Shown piece by piece: positions 1 to 7,690 of a DNA stretch of 64,000 bases. Made by a program: the position numbers and the translations under genes. The notes beneath the pieces are model-generated. The model was given only the letters and a program-made list of their open reading frames with translations, searched no databases and was not told where the DNA came from. Numbering within the stretch: position 1 is the first letter of the stretch; each line of letters starts with the position of its first letter. The stretch spans positions 62,001 through 126,000 of the forward strand of contig CABUKE010000004.1 in assembly GCA_902492065.1 (NCBI GenBank), given 5' to 3'. Origin of the DNA: an uncultured Eubacteriales bacterium. Lineage in GTDB: Bacteria > Bacillota > Clostridia > UBA1381 > UMGS1253.

Positions 1-2
1 TC

Positions 3-1628
3 ATCTACATTTTCTTTATGCAGCAGTCGCAGGGCGGCGGAAAGGCGATGTCGTTCGGCAAGAGCAAGGCGAAGATGAATGTAGACACGAATAAGAAGAA
101 GGTGCTGTTTTCCGACGTCGCGGGCGCGGATGAGGAAAAGGCGGAACTCGAAGAAATCGTTGAATTTTTAAAATATCCGAAAAAGTTTATCGACTTGGGT
201 GCGCGGATTCCGCGCGGCGTCCTGCTCGTCGGCCCTCCGGGAACGGGTAAGACGCTGCTTGCAAAGGCTGTATCCGGTGAGGCGGGCGTGCCGTTCTTCA
301 GCATCAGCGGTTCCGACTTTGTGGAGATGTTTGTCGGCGTCGGCGCGTCACGTGTGCGCGATTTGTTCGAGCAGGCAAAGAAGAACAGCCCCTGTATCGT
401 ATTCATTGACGAGATTGACGCGGTCGGCCGCCAGCGCGGCGCCGGACTCGGCGGTGGGCACGATGAACGCGAGCAGACGCTCAACCAGCTTTTGGTCGAG
501 ATGGACGGCTTCGGAGAAAATGCAGGGGTCATTATCCTTGCGGCGACAAACCGCCCGGACATTTTAGACCCTGCGCTTCTGCGCCCGGGCCGTTTTGACC
601 GGCAGGTTGTGGTCGGCGTGCCGGATGTATTGGGCCGCGAGGCGATTTTGAAGGTGCATTCAAAAGGGAAGCCGCTTGGCGACGATGTGGACCTGAGCGT
701 TATAGCGAAGACGACGGCAGGCTTTACAGGCGCAGACCTGGAAAACCTGATGAATGAGGCGGCGCTTTTGGCCGCACGGGAGAATAAACACAAGATTCAC
801 CGTCAGCATTTAGAGGATGCGATGATGAAGGTGGTTGTCGGCACGGAGAAGAAATCGCGCAAGATTACGCCGCATGAGAATAAGTTGACGGCGTTCCACG
901 AAGCGGGCCACGCAGTAATTACACGACTTCTGCCGTCGCAGGACAAGGTGCATGAGGTTTCCATTATTCCGCGTGGTATGGCGGGCGGCTATACGATGCA
1001 CCTTCCGACAGAGGATAAATGGTACCGCTCCAAAATGGAAATGATTGACGAGATTGTTGTTCTGCTAGGCGGCCGTGTTGCTGAGGCGGTTGCGCTCGAC
1101 GATATCAGCACCGGTGCGTCGAACGACATTGAGCGTGCAACCGAGATTGCACGGAAGATGGTGATGCAGTACGGCATGAGCGAGCGGCTTGGGCCGATTA
1201 GCTACGGCGGCTCGTCGCACGAAGTGTTTATCGGCAAGGATTTGGCGCAGTCGAAAAACTACAGTGAAGAGGTTGCGGCAGAAATTGACGAGGAAATCAA
1301 GAATATTGTACGTACCTGCTATAACCGGTGCGAAAAGCTCCTGCGTGAGAATTTTGAGCGGCTGACCCGCGTGGCCAACGCACTGATTGAGCGGGAGAAA
1401 ATCAGCGGTGAAGAGTTTGAAAAGCTGTTCTTGGGCGAACCGCTGGAGGAAAAGCCAAAGGCGGATGAGGTGGATACGCCTGCGGCACAGCCGACGGAGT
1501 TCCGTCCCGCGGTTTCAGATAAAAAAGAAAGCCAGCCCGCTGCCAAAGAACATGAGGAGCGGCAAGAGGAAACAAAACCCATAGAAGAGACAAAGAAACC
1601 AGAGCACAAAGAGGAGGAAGAAAAATGA
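3..1628 (+). CDS. ftsH: ATP-dependent zinc metalloprotease FtsH (5' end outside window)
   Basis: FtsH is a membrane-anchored AAA+ protease that extracts and degrades misfolded membrane proteins and short-lived regulators. The frame is open from base 3, and the first residues (IYIFFMQQS) read as the end of the second transmembrane helix, so the N-terminus lies upstream. Visible motifs in order are the Walker A GPPGTGKT, the pore loop around [14 protein letters not shown], the Walker B FIDEID, the second region of homology ([20 protein letters not shown]) and the zinc site HEAGH. The C-terminus is a Glu/Lys/Pro-rich tail of about 60 residues, common but unconserved in Clostridia. The stop overlaps the next gene in an ATGA. 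Identity is secure; only the start is missing. Confidence 0.97.
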   Translation: MYIFFMQQSQGGGKAMSFGKSKAKMNVDTNKKKVLFSDVAGADEEKAELEEIVEFLKYPKKFIDLGARIPRGVLLVGPPGTGKTLLAKAVSGEAGVPFFSISGSDFVEMFVGVGASRVRDLFEQAKKNSPCIVFIDEIDAVGRQRGAGLGGGHDEREQTLNQLLVEMDGFGENAGVIILAATNRPDILDPALLRPGRFDRQVVVGVPDVLGREAILKVHSKGKPLGDDVDLSVIAKTTAGFTGADLENLMNEAALLAARENKHKIHRQHLEDAMMKVVVGTEKKSRKITPHENKLTAFHEAGHAVITRLLPSQDKVHEVSIIPRGMAGGYTMHLPTEDKWYRSKMEMIDEIVVLLGGRVAEAVALDDISTGASNDIERATEIARKMVMQYGMSERLGPISYGGSSHEVFIGKDLAQSKNYSEEVAAEIDEEIKNIVRTCYNRCEKLLRENFERLTRVANALIEREKISGEEFEKLFLGEPLEEKPKADEVDTPAAQPTEFRPAVSDKKESQPAAKEHEERQEETKPIEETKKPEHKEEEEK

Positions 1629-1825
1629 AAGTAACAAAAGATATGATTATTGCAGATGTTTTAAAGCTCGACCCGTCGACGGCGAAGTTTTTCTTAGAGA
1701 TTGGGATGCATTGTCTCGGCTGCCCGTCGGCGAGCGGGGAGTCGATTGAGGAAGCTTGCGCAGTCCACGCGACAGATGCGGATGCGCTGGTAGCGAGCAT
1801 TAACGAATATCTGGAGAATAAATAA
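1625..1825 (+). CDS. DUF1858 domain protein (hybrid-cluster-protein-associated redox disulfide family)
   Basis: This 66-residue protein consists of one DUF1858-type domain. It has the family's opening ([34 protein letters not shown]), including the CLGC pair thought to form a redox-active disulfide or metal site. It is translationally coupled to ftsH through a 4-base ATGA overlap. Members of this family often sit near hybrid cluster proteins or anaerobic redox genes, but no such partner is seen here. The exact biochemical role is unknown. Confidence 0.85.
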   Translation: MKVTKDMIIADVLKLDPSTAKFFLEIGMHCLGCPSASGESIEEACAVHATDADALVASINEYLENK

Positions 1826-1846
1826 AAATCAAATGGGTGACAGCTT

Positions 1847-1875
1847 TGCGCAGGCGTAGGGGCCTGCGCATTTGC
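1847..1875 (+). terminator. GC-rich hairpin after the ftsH operon
   Basis: TGCGCAGGC at 1847-1855 pairs with GCCTGCGCA at 1862-1870 around a 6-base loop. Only a short TTT follows, so termination may be partial and some transcription may continue into the MFS gene. Confidence 0.5.
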
Positions 1876-1940
1876 GCCTTTACGGCAGTTGTCGGGCGCG
1901 CAGTGTGGGAAGCTGTGTGCTGTTTGTTGGGGGAATTGGT

Positions 1941-3230
1941 ATGAGTGCTTATTTTAAACGCATGGGAACGCGGCTGGGGGCGCTGTTCTCGGGTGGGGTA
2001 TTGCTGCGTGAGCAAAAACTGTTTTTGGCAGCAGTTTCCCTGTTTTTTGCCGCGGCAGGATTAGCGGGTATCTTTATCAATACGTATCTCTATTCCTGCG
2101 CCTATACGAGCGGCGAACTGGTTTCGGGAATCAAGAGCGTAGCCTATTACAATCTTTGCCTGTACGCGTCGATGGCGGTCTTTTCCGTTGTGATTGGTAT
2201 TACGGGCAAGGCGATTTCGTCGCGTGTTTTGATGGTTGCGGGGCTGTGCCTTTATGCGCTTGTATTTGCTCTGCTCCTGCTTTTGGGGAAGGCATGTATC
2301 AATTATATTTGGGCGCTGGGCTTTTTAAATGGGATGGGGACGGCGCTGTTCCAGTTTAATTACGGAGATGCGGTCACCTTTGCCACCAGCGGGAACAACC
2401 GGGACTACTATCTCTCAATACAGGGTGGTATTAATGCACTTTCGGCTGTACTTGCACCGCTGATTGCCGGCGTACTGGTCGATTTGGTTGGCGGCATTCG
2501 GGGATACACGGTTTTGTTTTCCGTGGTACTCGCTGTTTTGGCCGCATGCCTTGTATGCTGCCTGTGTCTGACGTACAGCGACGGAAACCGGACGAATACG
2601 CATTTTGGAAATGTATTTGTCTATTCTCTGCGGGACAAAAGTATGCGGTACGCCTCCTTGGGAGAGCTTGTAAGCGGCTTTCGGGAGGGCGTAATGGCGT
2701 TTCTGGTGCCGGTTTTACTGTTTGTACTGAGCTTTTCCAACAGCATTGTAGGGCTGTACGCATTTTTGCTTGGCGCGCTCCAGCTTTCCTGCTCCAGATG
2801 TGCGGAAGGACGGGTTAACGGCCGCAACCGTGCGCTTGTCATTCTTTTGTCGTGCCTGCTCAACGCGGGGATTGGGTTTGTTTTTCTCTCCGGCGTGGGC
2901 TATGTGCCGATTTTTTCCTACGGAGTCGTAACGGCATGTGTGCAGAGCTTTTTTGCCGCAGCGACGTTTTTTATCTTTTATGACGCGGCGTATAAAATCC
3001 CTAACAGTCATTATAAAAATCTTGAAATCCTGACTGTGCGGGAACTGTACCGGAATGCGGGGCGTGCAGTTGGTATCTTTGCGCTCCTTCTTGTACCGCA
3101 GGAAACGAAATATATGGTATATGCTATAATCGGGCTGGGGATAAGCCAGCTTATTGCATGGGGGTTGTTTGCGTGCGCTGGGCTTCAGCTTCGGAAAAAG
3201 GAGCGCCGCACGCGCAGCAAGGCGGCCTGA
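1941..3230 (+). CDS. MFS family transporter
   Basis: A 429-residue protein with about twelve hydrophobic segments and short hydrophilic loops, organised like a major facilitator transporter. A central, more hydrophilic stretch near residues 215-245 (NRTNTHFGNVFVYSLRDKSM) fits the cytoplasmic loop between the two six-helix halves. I chose the ATG at 1941 because GGGGGA lies about 7 bases upstream; the frame stays open to 1872 but that part is not MFS-like. nagA follows after 14 bases, so the two are probably co-transcribed, which hints at an amino sugar or sugar derivative as substrate. That is inference; no substrate motif is recognised. Confidence 0.75.
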   Translation: MSAYFKRMGTRLGALFSGGVLLREQKLFLAAVSLFFAAAGLAGIFINTYLYSCAYTSGELVSGIKSVAYYNLCLYASMAVFSVVIGITGKAISSRVLMVAGLCLYALVFALLLLLGKACINYIWALGFLNGMGTALFQFNYGDAVTFATSGNNRDYYLSIQGGINALSAVLAPLIAGVLVDLVGGIRGYTVLFSVVLAVLAACLVCCLCLTYSDGNRTNTHFGNVFVYSLRDKSMRYASLGELVSGFREGVMAFLVPVLLFVLSFSNSIVGLYAFLLGALQLSCSRCAEGRVNGRNRALVILLSCLLNAGIGFVFLSGVGYVPIFSYGVVTACVQSFFAAATFFIFYDAAYKIPNSHYKNLEILTVRELYRNAGRAVGIFALLLVPQETKYMVYAIIGLGISQLIAWGLFACAGLQLRKKERRTRSKAA

Positions 3231-3244
3231 GAGGAGAGTAACTT

Positions 3245-4378
3245 ATGTTTATTATCAAAAATGCTGCCGTACTAAACGGTAACTTTAAATTTATACAGGC
3301 GGATGTCGAAGTCGACGGCGCTCTGATTCGCCGGATTGCACCGCATATTGATGGTGCACCCGTACTGGACGCGAATGGGGCATACCTGTTGCCCGGGCTG
3401 GTCAATATTCATACGCACGGCGCAGTCGGCTATGATACGACGAGCTGTGACTATGACGGCCTGAATGCTATGAGTAAATACTGGGCCTCGACGGGAACGA
3501 CTGCGTTTTTGCCAACGACGACAACGGCACTCTACGACGATACGCTCCGCGCGATGGAAACCATTGCGGCTGCTGTGGAACGCGGCGTAGACGGTGCAGA
3601 GATTCTTGGAATCAATATGGAAGGGCCGTATCTGTCGGAGCGGTATAAGGGCGCCCATCGTCCGGACTGGCTCCGCAGCGTACGGGAGTTTGACTTTGAT
3701 GCAATGCAGCGCGCGGCCGGCGGCCGAATCAAGCTCACGACAGTTGCACCGGAAACGGACGGTGCGCTTGCATTTATCGAATCCTGTGACAGTACGGTTC
3801 ACGTGTCACTCGGGCATACCGGCGCGGACTATGAAACCTGCATGGCGGCATTTCAGGCCGGCGCGACGCAGGTCACGCACCTGTTTAACGCTATGCCGCC
3901 GCTGCACCACCGTAGCAAAAGCCTGATTGCCGCCGCGTTTGAGAGCGGCGCTATGGTGGAGTTGATTGGCGATGGACTGCATGTCAGCCCAACGATGGCG
4001 AAGATGGCCTACGCGATGTTTGGATCGGACAAAATTATTCTTATCAACGACAGTATGAATGCAGCAGGACTGCGCGAGGGCGAGTACGAGTTCTGCGGGA
4101 TGCATGTGACGGTACAGGGCGGCGTTGCCCGGCAGGAGGACGGTACGATCTGCGGCGGGATTGCACCGCTGTTTGAATGTGTCAAGAATATGGCGGCGTG
4201 GGGCGTGCCGCTGGAGGAAGCGGTTAAAATGGCTTCCTATAATCCCGCGTGTGCGGTGGAAGCACAGGCTCGGGTCGGCAGTATTGCGCCTGGAAAGGAT
4301 GCGGATTTGCTGCTTGTGTCGAAGGAGCTTGAATTGCAGCAGGTCTTTGTAAAGGGAAAAGCCTTCAAGAATGAGTAG
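3245..4378 (+). CDS. nagA: N-acetylglucosamine-6-phosphate deacetylase
   Basis: NagA removes acetate from GlcNAc-6-phosphate to give glucosamine-6-phosphate, in wall-sugar recycling and GlcNAc catabolism. At 377 residues it has normal family length. The amidohydrolase motifs are present: HTHGAVGYD (metal-site histidines), EGPYLS, LGHTGADYE, THLFNAMPPLHHR and the catalytic Asp region INDSMNAAG. Glucosamine-6-phosphate deaminase (nagB) is not in the window. A GAGGAG-type ribosome site precedes the ATG. A promoter for the next gene overlaps its 3' end. Confidence 0.95.
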   Translation: MFIIKNAAVLNGNFKFIQADVEVDGALIRRIAPHIDGAPVLDANGAYLLPGLVNIHTHGAVGYDTTSCDYDGLNAMSKYWASTGTTAFLPTTTTALYDDTLRAMETIAAAVERGVDGAEILGINMEGPYLSERYKGAHRPDWLRSVREFDFDAMQRAAGGRIKLTTVAPETDGALAFIESCDSTVHVSLGHTGADYETCMAAFQAGATQVTHLFNAMPPLHHRSKSLIAAAFESGAMVELIGDGLHVSPTMAKMAYAMFGSDKIILINDSMNAAGLREGEYEFCGMHVTVQGGVARQEDGTICGGIAPLFECVKNMAAWGVPLEEAVKMASYNPACAVEAQARVGSIAPGKDADLLLVSKELELQQVFVKGKAFKNE

Positions 4379-4404
4379 ACAATACATGGAAAATGTGTTA
4401 TACT
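4376..4404 (+). promoter_or_regulatory. Sigma-A-type promoter for the gene at 4445
   Basis: TAGACA at 4376-4381 and TATACT at 4399-4404 are separated by 17 bases. The -35 overlaps the nagA stop codon (tag, 4376-4378). The following small gene can therefore be transcribed independently of nagA. Confidence 0.7.
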
Positions 4405-4444
4405 AATAGAAAGGTTTTGGGACGGCTGTGGAAAGGAGGCTGCT

Positions 4445-4744
4445 ATGGCGGAAAAGAAAGTGAAGAGCAAGCTGTTGATGTACAAGGGGAAACCGCTTGT
4501 ACGGCAGGGAAATGTTATTTTTTACGGGAATCCGGGGGATAAATATATCGTATCATTTGTACTGGACAATTTTGAAAAGGTGGGCGATACGGACGTTGCC
4601 GGCCATGTTGTAATCCAGCTTCAGCAGAATGACACATATTTGAACCCCAAAAACAAGATGATTAAAAAGGCGGAACGCGAGGACCTCTGGTCAGCGATTG
4701 ACATTGGTGCATTTTGGTTAGAAGATGCGCTGGCGCAGGGATGA
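4445..4744 (+). CDS. Conserved hypothetical protein, 99 residues
   Basis: I do not recognise a named family. It is a basic-start, soluble protein (MAEKKVKSKLLMYKGKPLVR) with a compact alternating pattern suggesting beta strands (GNVIFYGNPGDKYIVSFVL) and an acidic, helical C-terminus. It has no cysteines, signal peptide or membrane segment. A strong GAAAGGAGG site precedes the ATG, it has its own promoter, and an intrinsic terminator follows. It is therefore a genuine monocistronic gene. Confidence 0.8.
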   Translation: MAEKKVKSKLLMYKGKPLVRQGNVIFYGNPGDKYIVSFVLDNFEKVGDTDVAGHVVIQLQQNDTYLNPKNKMIKKAEREDLWSAIDIGAFWLEDALAQG

Positions 4745-4758
4745 AACAGAGAATAAAA

Positions 4759-4797
4759 ACGTGTGTGGAATAACGGTTCCACACACGTTTTTTTGTT
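4759..4797. terminator. Intrinsic terminator, probably bidirectional
   Basis: ACGTGTGTGGAA at 4759-4770 pairs exactly with TTCCACACACGT at 4777-4788, followed by a T run on the plus strand and preceded by AATAAAA. It lies between two convergent genes ending at 4744 and 4810. Confidence 0.9.
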
Positions 4798-4809
4798 TTT
4801 GTTCACCGC

Positions 4810-6192
4810 TTAGTGTACGGCGCTGCTGATATAGCCCTTTTGCACATTATAGCTGATAGGCTGTGACTCAAATGTGAAATTTTGGCACAGCCTTGCCCGT
4901 GCTTCCGGGTATGCATCGAGATATTTTACAAACTGGTATACGCTTTCGCCGCCCTGCGCCTTTGTAATGCGGCTGAAGGGACGGAGCGTGTTGTCGTCGT
5001 AGCCTTTAATCAGACCGTATCCTTCCATGTTCTTAACAGCCTGTACTGCCCATTGCGGAATGTCGTTCACATCGGCAAAGTCCAGTGTAATGTCGCTCTC
5101 ATACTCCGGATTGATTGCGTTGTTAATCATGACAAAGGCTTCGATTCTCGTAAGCGGATTGTCTGCTCCAAAGTAGATTTGGTCGCCCTCTGCGATACCG
5201 TTAATGATTCCGGCCTCCATTGCACGGTAGGCGGGCTCGATTAAATAGTTCGGCATTTGGTCCTCGTCGGCAAAACGCACGCTTCCCGTGTATTCCGGAA
5301 GGCTGTCAAGCCCGACTGCTGACGTAAGCAGCAGAACAAAGTCGCCGCGCGTGAGCTGTTTTTCCGGATAATAGTAGTAGTTGTTTCCAATCTTTTCTCC
5401 AATGGTGATGTTACGCTCGACCAACATAGCCGCAGAATATGCAGCCCAATGCGTGCCGAGGTCAGCATAATGGAACAGCTCCGGTTCCTCTGGGGTGTCC
5501 TCAATGGTGACGGTGACGGTTCCGGGATCGGACTCGTGCGGGGAGAGGACAAGTTTAAAGGTAAAGGTATCCTCTCCGGTCTGGTCGGTAAACGGCGTAT
5601 AGGTAAACGCACCCGTTTGGACGTCCGTTACCTCAACTTTGCCCTTTGTCGGTTCATCAACAATCATAAATTCCGGTTGCTGGGGCGTTTCAGAATCTGA
5701 ATGGCCAACCAGCGTCGAAGACACCGGCTTATTTTTCTGTGTTGTAATGCTGAGGTCTTCCACCGTCAGCGTACCGGTGGCTGCTTCTGTCATTGTGATG
5801 GTAATGGTTGCAGACTCCGAGTATTGCTCTCCGACCTTTGCCTGGTATTGGAATGTGGTTGAATAGGTCTGGTCGGATTCCGGTGTATAGAGCAGTTCTC
5901 CTGCGTTTTCAATGGGAATTTCCTGGTTTTCTGTTGCGGGGCTGCTCTGAAATGTGAGACTTCCCCGGTCAGGCAGGCTTATCAGTTTGATTGTTGTTAC
6001 GTCGCCGCTATCCGAGGTGACGTTCGTCTTAAAGTCCTCCTGCGTAAAGTATATGGCGCTGTTTTGTGTTTCTGTCTTTGTGAAATCGTTTGCAACGGGC
6101 TGTGTTTCCGCCGCTACGTAGACAAAAGATGCACAAAACAACACGCAGACCAACACACAGAAGCGTTTAAAGTCTTTTTTTGCCGTGTTCAT
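4810..6192 (-). CDS. Secreted protein with Ig/cadherin-like repeats and three SLH domains
   Basis: A 460-residue cell-surface protein. Residues 1-28 are a signal peptide (KKDFKR, then a hydrophobic core ending YVAAE). Residues of about 30-130 and 135-225 are two beta-rich repeats of Ig/cadherin-like type, with patterns such as GSLTFQSS and GAFTYTPFTDQTGEDTFTFK. Residues of about 240-430 carry three SLH motifs, recognisable by LTRGDFVLLL, LTRIEAFVMI and the degenerate ITKAQGGESV. SLH domains bind pyruvylated secondary wall polymer, so the protein should be wall-anchored and display the beta-rich head. The AAAGGAGG ribosome site is strong. The function of the head is unknown; adhesion or structural packing is possible. 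Confidence 0.88.
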   Translation of the reverse strand: MNTAKKDFKRFCVLVCVLFCASFVYVAAETQPVANDFTKTETQNSAIYFTQEDFKTNVTSDSGDVTTIKLISLPDRGSLTFQSSPATENQEIPIENAGELLYTPESDQTYSTTFQYQAKVGEQYSESATITITMTEAATGTLTVEDLSITTQKNKPVSSTLVGHSDSETPQQPEFMIVDEPTKGKVEVTDVQTGAFTYTPFTDQTGEDTFTFKLVLSPHESDPGTVTVTIEDTPEEPELFHYADLGTHWAAYSAAMLVERNITIGEKIGNNYYYYPEKQLTRGDFVLLLTSAVGLDSLPEYTGSVRFADEDQMPNYLIEPAYRAMEAGIINGIAEGDQIYFGADNPLTRIEAFVMINNAINPEYESDITLDFADVNDIPQWAVQAVKNMEGYGLIKGYDDNTLRPFSRITKAQGGESVYQFVKYLDAYPEARARLCQNFTFESQPISYNVQKGYISSAVH

Positions 6193-6312
6193 CTTTGCTC
6201 CTCCTTTTTTGTTTCGCTGTTGCTAAAAAATAAAATGTTTGGTCGTTTTTATTGTCTGTCCAGATAAAAATTTAATACGAGAATAAAATTTGTTTTTTTG
6301 GCGTAATTTTCC

Positions 6313-6329
6313 GTTACATACCGGTTACA
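6313..6329 (-). promoter_or_regulatory. WalR-like direct-repeat box
   Basis: Read on the minus strand, two TGTAAC hexamers (6324-6329 and 6313-6318) are separated by exactly 5 bases. This matches the published WalR/YycF pattern TGTWAH-N5-TGTWAH. It lies about 120 bp upstream of the SLH gene in the same orientation and about 305 bp upstream of the NlpC/P60 promoter. Binding by WalR or another OmpR-type regulator is inference. Confidence 0.4.
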
Positions 6330-6634
6330 AATATGTTATCTTTTCTGTTACGATTTGAAAAAACAGAAACAAGGCCAGATGTTACAAATGTTACAATTTT
6401 AATTTGAAATTTAATAAATCTAATCCATAAAAAAGAAAAATTACGGGGAAACACGTAGCCGGACAGGGAAAAACTTTCTAAAAAAACATGAGGACATGTC
6501 TTAATAAAACCTTAATTTGACGCGGTTTTTGACAATATGCGCGCTGCTTCGCCCGCAGCGCGGCAGGTAAGGAAATAGTATATGCGTAAATTTTAAAATT
6601 TATTACGAAATATTAAAAAAGTTATTAAAAAGGT

Positions 6635-6663
6635 TTGACAAATACAAAATTTTATAGTAGAAT
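6635..6663 (+). promoter_or_regulatory. Promoter of the NlpC/P60 gene
   Basis: A perfect TTGACA at 6635-6640 and TAGAAT at 6658-6663 are separated by 17 bases. The predicted transcript start lies about 35 bases before the ATG at 6707. Confidence 0.8.
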
Positions 6664-6706
6664 AGAAAACGTGGTGAAAAAGTTAGGGATTTTTGGAGGT
6701 TGTAGT

Positions 6707-7597
6707 ATGAAGGTGATACATAAGATGATCGCGGCGTTTGCATCGGCTGCGGCGGTATCTTTGACGGCATTCGGCGTTGCTGCTTTTGCGCAGGACGGCG
6801 TGGTAAATGCAAGTGTATTGAATGTACGGGATTATCCGTCTTATGACAGTTCTGTGATTGGAACGTTGCCGAATAACCTTGTAGTAAACGTGATTGAGCA
6901 GGGCGACGGCTGGTTTACAATTGATTATAACGGCGCTCCGGCGTATGTGGCAAGTGAATATGTTGACATTGCCGTGCCGAAGAATATAACACCAAAGATT
7001 CTCCTTGATACGCCGATTTATGGCAAAACGAATGCAGAGGGCGTATATATCCGGAATGGCGCACAATTTGATTGCTCGATTGTTGACGCTGTGCCGAAAG
7101 GCACGAAGTACATCATCTATGGTGAGGAAAACGGCTTCTTTATCGTCAATATTGACGGGGTAGAGCGGTTTATCTGCACCGAGTATCTGAGCGGTATTAC
7201 AGAGGAAGAGTATTATTATGAGCCGACGGGTGCGCAGCAGGTTGTAGATGTTGCGATGCAGTATATTGGCACGCCGTATGCTTACGGTGGTTCCAGCCCG
7301 AGCGGGTTTGACTGTTCCGGTTTTACCTCGTATGTATACCGTCAGTTGGGCGTTTCGCTTAACCGTACGGCGGCAGGGCAGACGGGAAATGGTTATGAAG
7401 TAAGCAAGAGTGAGCTTCTGCCTGGTGACCTTGTAATGTTTGGGCCGTACAGCGGCGGCGGAATTGGCCATGTTGGAATTTATGTTGGAGATGGCAATAT
7501 GGTTCATTCTCCGCAGCCGGGGAAAACGGTTTGCGTTGAGTCGATTAATTCTAACTATTATGCGTCCCGGTATGTGACCGCAAGAAGAATTTTCTAA
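6707..7597 (+). CDS. Secreted SH3b-NlpC/P60 cell-wall endopeptidase
   Basis: A 296-residue wall hydrolase expected to cut peptidoglycan stem peptides outside the membrane. Residues 1-28 are a signal peptide. Two bacterial SH3 domains follow at about 30-85 (VNASVLNVRDYPS) and 95-160 (EGVYIRNGAQFDCS). The C-terminal 110 residues are an NlpC/P60 domain with the catalytic cysteine in FDCSGFTSYVYR, the histidine in GIGHVGIYVGDG and a further His in MVHSP. I chose the ATG at 6707 because GGAGGT precedes it and the promoter lies immediately upstream. The gene is closed by a perfect terminator and is therefore monocistronic. Whether it serves division, growth or sporulation cannot be told. Confidence 0.92.
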   Translation: MKVIHKMIAAFASAAAVSLTAFGVAAFAQDGVVNASVLNVRDYPSYDSSVIGTLPNNLVVNVIEQGDGWFTIDYNGAPAYVASEYVDIAVPKNITPKILLDTPIYGKTNAEGVYIRNGAQFDCSIVDAVPKGTKYIIYGEENGFFIVNIDGVERFICTEYLSGITEEEYYYEPTGAQQVVDVAMQYIGTPYAYGGSSPSGFDCSGFTSYVYRQLGVSLNRTAAGQTGNGYEVSKSELLPGDLVMFGPYSGGGIGHVGIYVGDGNMVHSPQPGKTVCVESINSNYYASRYVTARRIF

Positions 7598-7621
7598 AAG
7601 TAAATAAACAGCATTTATTTG

Positions 7622-7651
7622 ACAGACGCCAAATTTGGCGTCTGTTTGTTT
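7622..7651 (+). terminator. Intrinsic terminator of the NlpC/P60 gene
   Basis: A perfect 24-base inverted repeat at 7622-7645 (stem ACAGACGCCA) is followed by TTTGTTTGT. It separates the wall hydrolase from comEC and argues that comEC starts downstream of it. Confidence 0.85.
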
Positions 7652-7690
7652 GTATATGAAAAATATGGACAGATAGGAATATTGGCATCT

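Larger units (their letters stand above)
6193..6706. other. AT-rich 514-bp divergent intergenic region with phased GTTAC repeats
   Basis: This is the longest non-coding stretch. It separates the divergent SLH protein and NlpC/P60 genes. GTTACA-like hexamers start at 6313, 6324, 6335 (GTTATC), 6347 (GTTACG), 6381 and 6390. A GC-rich hairpin lies at 6540-6562, where CGCGCTGC pairs with GCAGCGCG. The NlpC/P60 promoter is at 6635-6663. No open frame with a ribosome site is seen. Confidence 0.8.

Noticed and set aside
1872..1940. Longer N-terminus of the MFS protein
   Set aside because: The extension overlaps the end of a hairpin, lacks a ribosome site and does not resemble MFS starts.
6313..6395. 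Possible short CRISPR-like array
   Set aside because: The repeat units are only 6 bases with 3-28 base gaps; there are no spacers of constant length and no cas genes.
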